Assembly (NCBI GenBank): GCA_019693395.1
Contig: JAAMXP010001892.1
Location: forward strand, 1-64,000
From: Ettlia oleoabundans
Lineage: Eukaryota > Chlorophyta > Chlorophyceae > Chlamydomonadales
Reading direction: 5' to 3'
DNA length: 64,000 bases
A model generated the notes under the pieces. The model was not told where the DNA came from, searched no databases, and saw only the letters and a list, made by a program, of their open reading frames with translations. Below are positions 36,672 to 51,770 of this stretch, piece after piece. The position numbers and the translations under genes were made by a program. Numbering within the stretch: position 1 is the first letter of the stretch; each line of letters opens with the position of its first letter.

Positions 36672-37629
36672 ATGGGGCTTCTGTTCTCCGTGTTGGCCGG
36701 CGGTTTAGCGGTCGCATGGATACGCTGCATAGTGGAGCGTCGATTGCACCATGCACCCGTCCCCAGTAGGGCATTTCACTCCTCGCTGCCCCAGCTGCCA
36801 CCAAACGTCTTGGAGTTGGTTGCAAGCCAACTGTGCACTGATGATAGGTACTGCCGGTGTTGCTTGTGATGCTTGAAGGGGGGATGGTTCAATTTGAAAT
36901 ATCTCATTCATGTTCAGTGACTTGCTTACTTGGGTGCAGACGCAACCTGGCATTGACCAGCATGACGCTGCTTGCCGCGGTGCGCCCCATCTGGACCACA
37001 GTGGTGGTCAACACAGCAGCGCTGCCCACAACTCCACCAGCCGGCCTTGCAGAGTGGAAGTTCGTGCGACGTGTGGTGCTCAGCAGCGGCCCAGTCATCA
37101 ACGATCTGACCTGCCATGGGGGGCGCCGCCTGCCACGGCACACAGCATCGACAGCATGTCGGAGCCCGACCCCGTCCTGCTCAACTCAGGGCTGCACACT
37201 GCCCTGAGCCTCACGGTAGAGCTGCTGCAGTCAGGTCCTGGCCGGCCTGCAGGCAGCTTGGTTGACTGTCGCCTCCCCAGCCCATCGCTGCAACTGGTCA
37301 GAATGCTGCCGGAGGCGAGGCTGTCAACTCTGGCTGCAGCGCTGGCCCTGTGCAGCAGCCCCCCCGATGGCAGTTGCGTGCGGGATAAGGACAGGGACTG
37401 GGCCGCTTACCTATTAAAAAGGCATGAACTAGCTAGCCCTCTGTTGCATATGTCCCTGTTGCAGGGTACGGTGGGGTCAGCAGAAGCCCTCATGCAGGTG
37501 CAGTATCATGCCAAGCACCAGCAGCCATGCAAATGTTGTTGCTTGAGTGAGCTTGCATTGTTGGAAGGGGTATTGCCCTGCTTGGTGCATGATGGCAGCA
37601 AGCATGGCAATTCTGTGGTTCTTGTTTAA
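36672..37629 (+). CDS. F-box-like protein, probable single-base frameshift
   Basis: Exon 1 is 36672-36847 and exon 2 starts at 36940 (phase 2 junction agrees). The N-terminus has a short hydrophobic stretch (LLFSVLAGGLAVAWI) followed by LPPNVLELVASQL and RRNLALTSMTLLAAVRPIW, which fits an F-box that would link a substrate to an SCF ubiquitin ligase. As written, the frame stops at 37205-37207 after 147 residues. The next frame then continues with coding character (Leu-rich SGLHTALSLTVELLQS and LSTLAAALALC) to a TAA at 37627-37629. Adding one G to the six-G run at 37118-37123 would join the two. So this is either an assembly error or a broken gene. F-box assignment rests on a short, weak motif. 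Confidence 0.5.
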
Positions 37630-37900
37630 CTCTGGTTGTTATCTTGTGTTGGGCAGGTTTTAGAAGCCCCGTAGCTTGTGTCCTGCGACCCTTTGTAACC
37701 TGCCTATCTCTTCAGTGTAACATCAATCAGCTGGGTCGTGCATGTTAGGCAACCTAGCAAGCAGGAACGAAGTGTCCTGGACAGGCGACCACCACCCCGC
37801 CTTGCACCGCCACTGCCAGGTCAGCTGCAGCTCTCAGTGTTCATCCGTATTGCCTTTAAACAATACCCCTTACTTGCTGGGAGTCAGGCTATTGTGCTAG

Positions 37901-39380
37901 ATGGCCGCCCAGACCTCCCCTGTGCAGCGCGGGGTCACTCCCTTCGTCGCTGTTCCGGCTCGTCGCGCTGCAGCGTCAAAACGCTTTCATTCCCGTGTCT
38001 TCGTGCCATCAGCAATTGTATCTGAGGCGCTGCTGGTTGCACCGTCGTTGCTAAAGGCGACCGCCGGTCTTGTGGCAGCGCCGGGCCAGGCGCAAAGTGC
38101 GGTGATTGCCTCTGTTGCTCCTGCGCTATTCCAGCTCTCATCAGCCGGCCTGTTTGAGCTCATCAACCAGTCCAATGACCTTGTGGCTGAGCAGCTTACG
38201 GGGCTCACACCCCTCAGCTTTGCCATTGTACTGGGCGCCGGTCTGCTGACGAGCCTGTCACCTTGTACCCTCAGCGTCCTGCCCCTCACCATTGGCTACA
38301 TTGGCGGCTATTCTCGTGGCGGCAGCAGCGCTGACGGAGGAACAGACAGCAGCCTGCTACTGCGAGCAGGGGCCTTTTCAGCAGGGCTGGCCAGCACCCT
38401 TGCGGCACTGGGAGTGGCATCATCGCTACTGGGCGGCGCTTATGGCCAGGTGGGCTTCGGACGTCTGCATCAACCTGTTCATGCCTTGCATTACCGCCAT
38501 CTTCCTGCAACCAATGACGCGATCGCTGTTCCTAGACAATCAAGCAATCCGCCTGCCTGCGTGCCTGCCTGCTGCCACCTGGCTGCTATGTCTCTGGTGT
38601 GCAGATAGGCGATGGGCTGCCCGTAGCTGTGAGCCTGTTGGCTGTGGCCATGGGACTCAACCTGCTGGAGCTGCTGCCGCTGCGCCTGCCCTCTGTGGAT
38701 CTTGATGTGCGCCAGCTGCAGGTGCCGCCTGCACTGCAGGCTTACCTGGCAGGTGAGGGCCCTGGGGTAGTGGCGGCCAATGTGCTTGTGCGTGGACTGG
38801 GAGCGGTTGCTTATTGTTCCGTAGCTGCTCGTTATGAACCGCTCGATGTACTGCTGGGGCTGCTTGAAATGTGTGAAGTTGTGCCTTCCTGCTACTATAG
38901 CTTGCTATACACTTGAGGGTACATGGCATGCAGCATCTCATTGACCCTCAATCAACCTCTTCCCTTCCACCTGCAGGGCTCACGTTTGCACTGGCAGCGA
39001 GCCCTTGCAGCACGCCCGTCCTTGCTACTCTGCTTGCCTATGTCAGCACAACACGCGACCCAGTCACAGGTGAGGAAGATGAGCTGTCCATGAGGGGGCT
39101 TGTTGTTGGCCGTTGCTACATGTTACTTGGCTAGCATGCAGCGGACCATCCATCCTTCCAAGCTCCTCTCCCTTGCTTTCGTCGCTGTGCAGGCGGCGCG
39201 CTGTTGTTTGCCTACACCCTCGGCTATGTAGGTCCCTTGCTGGCCGCCGCCATCTTTACCGGTGCCCTGCAGCGCATCCTGGCGGTGCGGCAGTGGAGCG
39301 TGTGGATCACTCCAGCCAGCGGGGTGCTGCTGCTGGCCGGTGGAACCTATGGCTTGTTGACGCGCCTGGTGCCAGCCTGA
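37901..39380 (+). CDS. CCDA: Plastid CcdA, thiol-disulfide transmembrane transporter
   Basis: Membrane protein that carries reducing power from the stroma to the thylakoid lumen for c-type cytochrome assembly. Exons 37901-38449, 38605-38752, 38977-39069 and 39193-39380 give 325 residues in phase. The start [28 protein letters not shown] is a typical plastid transit peptide. The two signature motifs are present: [16 protein letters not shown] in the first membrane helix and [15 protein letters not shown] in the fourth, each with the redox-active Cys next to Pro-flanked small residues. Six hydrophobic helices can be traced, ending [13 protein letters not shown]. This matches the plant/cyanobacterial CcdA (DsbD-membrane-domain) family in length and layout. 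Partner proteins such as HCF164 are known from other species and not encoded here. Confidence 0.93.
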
Positions 39381-39703
39381 TGGCGCTGATGACTGTCTAC
39401 ACTTGCCTGCACGCTGCCAAGCCGCGTTAAGACTCGTACCGTTACAAAACCTTCTTTTAGTTGAGGTGGAGATCGATGTTTGATTGTTTACGGACAGAGT
39501 AAGCATGGGTTAGAGTGCTGCTCAACGTGGAGAAACTTGTGTACACACGGATAAAGCAAGTGACAACGAGTACAGCAAGCTGATCAGATTGGCAGGTAGA
39601 AAATTGCTAGTGGCCCAAATGCAGTACAAGTAACACATCATTGCACGCAGTGTGCCTGCTGCCTGCCTTCTTGTGCAATGAGACGGCCCCTGGTATGTCC
39701 GTT
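39381..39703. other. Convergent 3' region (CcdA / CxxC protein)
   Basis: 323 bp between stop codons. TTACA at 39442-39446 gives a minus-strand TGTAA for the CxxC-protein gene. No gene seen. Confidence 0.5.
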
Positions 39704-42700
39704 TCACTCCAGATTTAGTTTCAGCGAGGTGTGGCAGCTGGGACAGCGATGGCCCCTCTCATCCAGCAGCAGTGCCTGCCTCCACAGCAGCTGCCTGCGC
39801 CGTGACGGATACTGGCTTTGAGTCCATCGGTGCAGCTTCAGCAGGAGCCGGGGCAGCAGTGGGACCCGGGAGGCTGGCAGCAAGACTGGCAGACCTGGCA
39901 GCCGCTTGCTGCTCTGCCCTTGCCGTTGCCGTTGCCGTATCTGGCTTCGCAGGAGGAGAGGAATGCACCTGAGCTCCAGCCTCCACTGCTGGTGATGATG
40001 CTGGTGCTGGTGCATCTATGATTGCCTGCCCGGCGGCAGCTACCTTCGCATCACTTGATGGAGCCGCAGCACCCTGCACTGTTGCTGCTGCCTGAGTGGC
40101 AGCCTCAATCGCTGCGGCAACTGCTTCCTTGGCGTCATCCGCTGTGCTGCCAACGGCCCGCGCCAGTGCTGCTGCCAAATGCTGCCGCTGCTGCAGCTGG
40201 GACTGCTGCTGCTGCTGGGGGGATGGGCCCTGCTGCTTCTGGGTCACCAGGACTGTCGGCAGCGCCACCGCACCCAGAAAGCGCGGCCCAGCGGCTTCCA
40301 GTGCCTGCAGCGCCTCCTGTGCCACGGCATCAGCCTCCGCCGCTGCACCAAGAACCGCCACCACTGGCAGCTCCTCAAGCTTTGCTGCGGGTGCCCTCTC
40401 ACCCCTGCCGCTATCAGCCACGCTGGCCTGCTCCACCGCCGCTTGGGGCCCGCTCTCGGCAGGTGCGCCGCAATCGTCGGGGACATCGGCTGGCAGCTGC
40501 GATGAATCCTTGCGGTCCGTGCGCCAGCTGGGCAAGTCCATGCCCAGGTTCCTGCAAAACCAGCACAGAGCGAAAGCAGGAAGGGAGGACCGCTTAGCAG
40601 GAAGCGGATGCAGTGAAAGACCATCTGGAATGTTTCATAAGTTTTGCTACTATTGGTTGCAAAACTGCAGTGGAGAGAGGAAGGCCCAGCAGCCAGAGCA
40701 ACCAGACCGACCCGGCAGCCGCAGATGTAGCACTGCTCAGCCACCGAACGGCATTTTATGCCAGGCAAAACTCCAGCCTGCTTGCCTGGCCACGCGGGAC
40801 ACCGTGGTGGCGCAGTGGCCGTGATAGTAGCAGATATCCTGCGACAGCAGGGACCACAACAGGCATAATAGGCTAACGGCTATTAGGATGAATCACAATA
40901 AGACCTCTCTGCTTGCTAAGCCTCCGTGTGACACTTGCATCCTGGCACAGCCGACTGCAGATGGGCAGGAAACCAGCCAGAGACTGTCATTGTGCTAGGC
41001 TGAAGAACGCAGCCTCCCCTGTTGCCACCGCCATGCTGCCTGTGCCAGTGTCGCACCCGCAGGCTGAGGCGCGCAACCACGAGGTGCGCCACCAGGAAGT
41101 CGCGGGTCAGCTCCGCCTTGCGGTTGCGCGGGTCTGCAAGTGCGTGAGGTGCGTGAAAGCGTTTGAGCATACGCTGGTACCAGTCACCAAGCAGAGGTGA
41201 CCTCCATGTGAGCATACGTGCTGTGCTGCAGCCCTAATGACTGCAATGATTAACAGCGGACACCCTCCATTGCCGGGCCGAAAGGGTAATCCACTGCAAC
41301 ACGACTCACCGCTCTCATCGTTTTTCTTGCGCCTGCCTCGCTTGGCCGCTGCCCGCTTGTCCTCCTCACTGAGTGGCGGCTTCCCACAACCGGGACACAC
41401 GGGTGGCATGCCGCCCTTGCGCTTACTCACACGGCCGCCGCCGCGACGCTGCCGCTGCTGGGCAGCCGCCTTGGCGGACGCAGCTGCAGTGCCAATTGGC
41501 GCCATGCCAGCAGAGGTAGAAGCTTCCTCTGCTTGTGAACACGCTGCCGCTGTCGCTGGGTGCTGCATCAGCTCACCAAGAAGTGCTGCCTCGCTTGCAG
41601 TGGGCGATCCAGGCTGGCTGATCTCCTCCTCTTCTTCCTCGCCCTCCTCAGTCACCTCCTCTTCTTCCTGCCCGTTGCCGCTGCCACCCGGAGCACTGCA
41701 GGATTGTTGCCGCGCTGCTCTGCTGGTCAGCTGAAACGCCGTCACTGGCAGTGCTGCCCCTGTTTGGGTTTCACCTTCGACAGACACACCTTCCTGCTGC
41801 TGCTGCTGCTGCTGCTGTTCCAAGCTAGCAACAGCAGCCTGCTGCTGCACAGCAGCTCTGCTGTTGGGTTCCGGCTCTATGGCCTTCGCTTCACGCAGCA
41901 CTGGTTGGGAGGAGGCAGGTTCAAGGCTGCATGAAGCTGCACCTGCCAGTGGCACAGACCCGCAGCCTGCCGCCCTGCTGAACTCCGGGTGGTGCGGCTG
42001 CTGCTGCTCTTCCATCTGGAGTCTTGGCGCAGCTTGCAGGCTGCTGGGCCCGCTCCCATCCCTTGACAGCGTGCATTGGGGCCGACCCATGGGCTCAGCC
42101 TGCGGTGCTGCTGGCGTTTGCTGCATGGTGGAAAGCCGCTGTGCCATAGGTGCCGTGCTGGGGGCTCCAGAGACAGTGATGTGGAACAGCCTGCCTTCCA
42201 GTTCTGAAACAGCGGCCTGGGATCTCATCTCCACTTGGCTGTGCTCTGCTTGCAGAACGGCCAGGGCACCCCGTGCTGCAGCACGCCGCGGGCGTTTGCT
42301 AGCCTCGCAGGCGCTGACAGCCGCGGGCATTGGCACAACAGTCAGGCTCTGCCCCTCCTGTACCTGCGCCAGCACATGCAGAACTGCCTCCACATCGCCC
42401 ACCACGCTCCCAGGTCCCCTAATCCACAAGGCGGCATCGCGGGCGGCAGTGGTGAGGGCTGCTGCACCGGTAAACTCAAACTGTGCCGCATCACGCTTGC
42501 CCCTGCTGCCGACCCTGCCGCCGCCTCTGGTGTTGGAAGGGTTCTGCTTGCCTGCTGCCTGCTGCTCGTCCTGCAAATGACAGGCAAAAGCGCCTACACG
42601 GACATGGGTGGTATGTACCTGCCATCGAACTTGGCCCCACCTAGGTGCATCAAGAGACAGACAAGCACCAAGCAGTACATAGGCAGCTACCTGAGCACAC

Positions 42701-43163
42701 ACCAGCAAGCATGGCTAAAAGTGAAGACACACCTGGCACTCCCGCTTCCCGTCGGAATCGTCAGCAGCCAGGGCTGCCAGGCTGGCCAGTGCAGCCATGG
42801 GTTGAGTGGTGGTTGCTTGCAGCGGCAAGCTGAAAGATGCCTGCGGTAAAAGCTGACAAGTATTAGAGCGGAGGTGCATGGTTGCATGCTGGGCAAAAAC
42901 GTTGCATTAAGCAACCCTGACTGGTGACATTTATGTGAAAAGCTGGCCGGCAGGGGCAAGCTCACCGGCCAGAGATCTCTCTGGGCTGCAGGTGTTGCTG
43001 TGATGCTGAGCGGCAACCAAGCGTCGAGGTTTGGGGTGCCGTCCTTGATGGCGGCAGAGCGGGTGGTGTTGACATCATGGTGTCCAGCTGCGCCTGCCAT
43101 GTCATTTCCAAGCCCATGCGATGGTGCTACCAAACTCACACTGGTGGCCATCACAGCTTCCAT
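39704..43163 (-). CDS. Unrecognised disordered protein with two CxxC motifs
   Basis: Exons 43163-42966, 42840-42733, 42570-41310, 41133-41040, 40551-39969 and 39775-39704 join in phase to about 771 residues; the intron after 41040 needs a GC donor. A short ordered part (ARDAALWIRGPGSVVGDVEAVLHVL) is followed by a long Gln/Glu/Ala-rich stretch, then VCPGCGKPPLSEEDKRAAAKRGRRKK and a conserved-looking helix RKAELTRDFLVAHLVVARL. The final exon encodes HRCPSCHTSLKLNLE. The two CPxC pairs could together bind zinc, and the basic run may be a nuclear signal. If the last intron is not removed, the protein instead ends with an Ala-rich tail at a TGA at 39759-39761. I do not recognise the family; a nuclear role is only suggested by composition. 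Confidence 0.6.
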
Positions 43164-44125
43164 CTGCAAATGCAGGCCGCCAGCAGGCCAACAAAGCAAC
43201 CCTACTAGGGCCAACTCTAGCGGGAGAAACCGGCGTCAGCCGCTTGAGCAGCTGGCGGGCAAAACGCCAGAAACAACGGTGAGTTCTGGGGCGCCAAACC
43301 CGCTTTACAGAGTCCGAAGACTTCAAAAGCGTGCTACACAGCCTTAAAGCCGCCTGGCCGGAGGGCACTCGAGAATGCATCATCTGTTTATCGGGCCGGC
43401 TACCTCATCCGCTGGCTCCATATCGGTGCCCAGCTCACCCAAAGCCACGAAAATCCACTGGAATCGGTGACGGGCGCCAGCACCAAACGCAGCCTTGGTC
43501 AGCTTCTCACACCAGCCCCCGCTTCATGCAGAGCTCTCGAATCTGAAGGAAATACTTGAGAGTTGACGTAAAGGCTGTGTGGAGCTGAGACCCCTAAGCG
43601 AAACAGCGGGACGGGCACCCGTGTCCGTCGGCAAGCTTGGTTTGCAGCTCCGTTGCGCAAGTCGGTAAACAATGCGACCCGGCTGAGCAAAAGCAACTAG
43701 AGCTTCCCACCCGCCCGGCTACCGGCCCCCCTCCCAGGTGGAAGGTGACTGCGCATCTCATCTGCCGCCAGACTGCGCCAATGCGCCCATAGCACATTGC
43801 AAGTTGTGCAAACGACCCAGCAAACGCCTCCCTTGCTGGCTTGCATATTGTTGAAGCATGGCTTCACCAAATATACTCGAACAAGGAGGCCCTCATTGCG
43901 GATGGCCCACCTAGTTTGATGATTGACTTGAGTGGCAAATGCTACATGGAAACATGAAACCCGAGAGTCTGCGGGAAACCAGCGTAACAGCCAGCATACT
44001 CTTACTAAAGGAGTGCAGTGGGCCATTAGGCCATTGATGTTGCCGCACCTGGCGACATGCAAGGCAATGACAATAGTGGCGGCCTTCCCTGTTCAGCCAC
44101 AACCTGATCCACTGCTGTGAGGTGC
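43164..44125. other. Intergenic region, nothing recognised
   Basis: 962 bp between two minus-strand genes. Several short frames on both strands lack splice support or protein-like composition. No RNA gene or repeat was recognised. Confidence 0.5.
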
Positions 44126-46137
44126 CTAGTCACCCGTGGTGATGCAGCGTGGGCACTGGCAGCATGAAGAGGTGCACCTGGCCCCACCTCCCCCCCCGCA
44201 GCCGCCACAAACCGTCTGGAAAAAAACGGTGCAGTCGTCATCGCTGGTGCAGGCCTGGCATCCACCTCGACTCTGCTGAGCCCCAGAACCGCTGGCATCA
44301 TTCCCTTCGCTGCCACTGGCTTGGGTGCCTTCACTATCGCTAGGCTGGGTCCCCTCGCTCCTGCTGGCGTCGCTCCCACCACTGCCACTGGCGTCGCTGC
44401 CATCACTGCAGCTGGCGTTGCTCCCTTCGCTGCCGCTGGCCGGCGTTTCCTCGGCGCCGCTGGCCTCTCCAGGGCTGGCTGGGCCGTGTGCAGCACCGTG
44501 GCCCATGAGTTCTTCAAGCGTCTTGGCAGCAGTGCGGCTGAAAGGGATTGCCAGCTTGGATACCGTGGCACCCAGCTCTGCCGTGCCCTCCCTCACCAGA
44601 TCCTTGGCCTCCTGCTGCAGGCTGGCAATGTTCTGTCGCTCCTGCTGGATGCGGTGGCGGATGTTGGCGCTGGTGGTGCCCCGGTTTGTGAAAGCATAGT
44701 CCTTGAAGTACTTGACCCTGTTGTTAATGAGCGTCAGCTGCTGATCCAGCTGCCTGACGCGAGCCAGGCCCGCAGTCACTTCTGTGCCAACGTCTGGCAG
44801 AACGGAGCCAGCCGCCCGCCTCAAGCCAAGCTCTCTGAGGGAGCCAACAAACTCCCCCACTTTATGCCCCTGCTCAAAGGCCTCCAGCGTGCTAGCATCT
44901 GAGCCAATGAAATTTTCCACAAAGCTCGCGCCCGCTTCCTTAGCTGCCTCAGCAACGTAATGAGCCACAACCGTGCCGACCACCAGACCAACTCCCATGC
45001 CGACTGCCGCTCCAATTGGGCCACCCAAGGCGGTCCTGCCAGCGTGCTGTAGGTGACTATCTGCTCGGCCAGCAGACCACCTGCCAGCTCGCCAATGAAT
45101 CCAATGCCGACACCTGTGGCGACGGCTGCCAGATGCCTCCCAGAGTCGGCCCCAAAAATGCTGCCCAGGCTGAGCAGCAGGCGCCTGCCAGGCAAGCCTT
45201 CGCCGGACTCAGGGGCCTGCTGGCCTAGTGTGGCCTCATCGATAGTCAGCCACCAGGCCAGCACAAGCAGCGGGTCAGAGGGGTTGACGTAAGCAGATGA
45301 GGCGGGTGCGCCGCAGGCTGCCAGTGCCTGAGCAGACCAGGCCTGATAGTCAGCAATGACTTGGCGGATGGGGGTGCTGCCCAGCTGCTCTGCGCCTGGG
45401 ATAGCCCGCAGTGCGTCGGTCTCAGGGCCCAGGCCGTAAAGCAGCGTGGTGCCCGTCAGCGCTGACAGGTAAATGAATCGCCCAAACTCTTCGCTAGCCA
45501 GTGCTGCCTGCTGCACGCAGCTGACTTGCTGAGGGCTTAGAGGCCACTGGTAGTCCTCGAGCTGCACTGCGCCTGCAGCAAGAGAGGGTGGGGAAGCGAG
45601 GGGAGCTTGTGAGTGGTTGCTGGGTGTCGGATGCGGCCGGCTCATAGCAAACAGTGTATATTGTTCAAGGAAGCGAACATGCCACCAGTGTGTTACTGGA
45701 ATGAGCTAGTAAACCCCACCTGAGGCAGCAGTTGGCGCAGAGGTGTTGGCTGGTGTAGGGGCAGTGCCCTCCGAGGTTGTGTCTGCAGTGGCAGACAGCC
45801 AGGCAAGGGCAGTCAGGGCAACAAATTAGTGAAGCCTTGCTTCCAGAGGATGGTCTGCCGCAACCGAGTGAGTGGTTGCGCCTGCTGCATCAGGTGAAAG
45901 GTGAACACCGGCAGCTCGTGGCCCCACCTTGCAAGGTTTCGTCAGTGAGAGCATCTAGGGTTGTGCTAAGCTCATTCAGCGTGTCAACCAGGGATTCAAC
46001 GTCGGCCAACAGCTGGTCCTCCCCTGCAGGAGCCAGACCCACGAGCTGCTGAGCGACGCATGGCGGCACACAGAGGGGTCGGACAGACGGCCATCTGGTA
46101 CGCTCACCATCAGAGGCGGCATTACCCTGCGCCACAT
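44126..46137 (-). CDS. Glycine-zipper, octapeptide-repeat, Cys-rich protein (frameshift)
   Basis: Exons 46137-46108, 46048-45928, 45782-45720 and 45572-44126. Order: a helix LLADVESLVDTLNEL, a Thr/Pro linker, a region SEEFGRFIYLSALTGTTLLYG, a long glycine-zipper membrane-type stretch (GVGIGFIGELAGGLLAE, then GGPIGAAVGMGVGLVVGTVV), a coiled-coil segment (NIRHRIQQERQNIASLQQEA), about seven copies of an eight-residue S-G-S-E-G-x-x-A repeat, and a tail with about 11 Cys (CQACTSDDDC...CQCPRC). Near 45035 the frame shifts by one base inside the glycine-zipper region; one extra base would keep both halves together (about 553 residues). Without it the first frame stops at 44821. I do not recognise the family. 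A pore or membrane role is only suggested by the glycine zipper. Confidence 0.6.
44288..44440 (-). repeat. 24-bp minisatellite coding octapeptide repeats
   Basis: About six to seven imperfect 24-bp units encode the Ser/Gly/Glu/Asp repeat of the glycine-zipper gene. Units differ mainly at third positions, suggesting an old expansion kept in frame. Confidence 0.75.
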
Positions 46138-46221
46138 AACTGTTGGGTGGAACTGTTGCGCCACCATGAAAACATTACCAATCAACTACCGCCACCCTGC
46201 AATACATCGCAGTAGATCATC
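46138..46221. promoter_or_regulatory. Very short bidirectional promoter (84 bp)
   Basis: Only 84 bp separate the start codons of the glycine-zipper gene (-) and galactokinase (+). A CCAAT pentamer lies at 46178-46182. The two genes must share this interval or start transcription inside each other's 5' ends. Confidence 0.55.
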
Positions 46222-51362
<5,141 letters not shown>

Positions 51363-51770
51363 GGCGGCAAGACCGACAGTGAGCTGAGGTCCCACAAGAG
51401 GGCTATGCTATGGCAGCGGCGACCTGATAGGAACTCCCGAGTTGAACTATTACCCAAGAACCCTTGGTTGTTGTTGACCCGCGTTGTTGTTGACCCGCGG
51501 GAATCATGCTGACTGTTACATGTTGAGGGAGGCAACCCGAGGGGAATATGCTGGACAGCGTACTGCGGAAGAAACTGTAAGAATATGTGAACAAATGAGT
51601 GCTGAGTGGGAACAGGGTGCGTGAGCTGAGGGTGTATTGAGGGCGACAAACTGCTGCCACTTTATGCTGGCTGCTGGGAATGGCTACGAGTACTTGAAAG
51701 GTTTGTGGGATGGTATGGAAACAGGCAAGCTGTCAGGCTGACTCTCATGTACAGATGGGCAGGCAGGCGC
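51363..51770. terminator. Convergent, overlapping 3' ends (galactokinase / pirin)
   Basis: 408 bp between stop codons. The galactokinase-side TGTAA is at 51576-51580 and the pirin-side motif (TTACA) at 51516-51520. Each lies beyond the other, so the two 3' UTRs would overlap by at least 60 bp. Confidence 0.5.

Noticed and set aside
40096..40824. Ala/Ser-rich + strand frame
   Set aside because: Antisense of the Ala/Gln-rich exon of the minus-strand CxxC protein.
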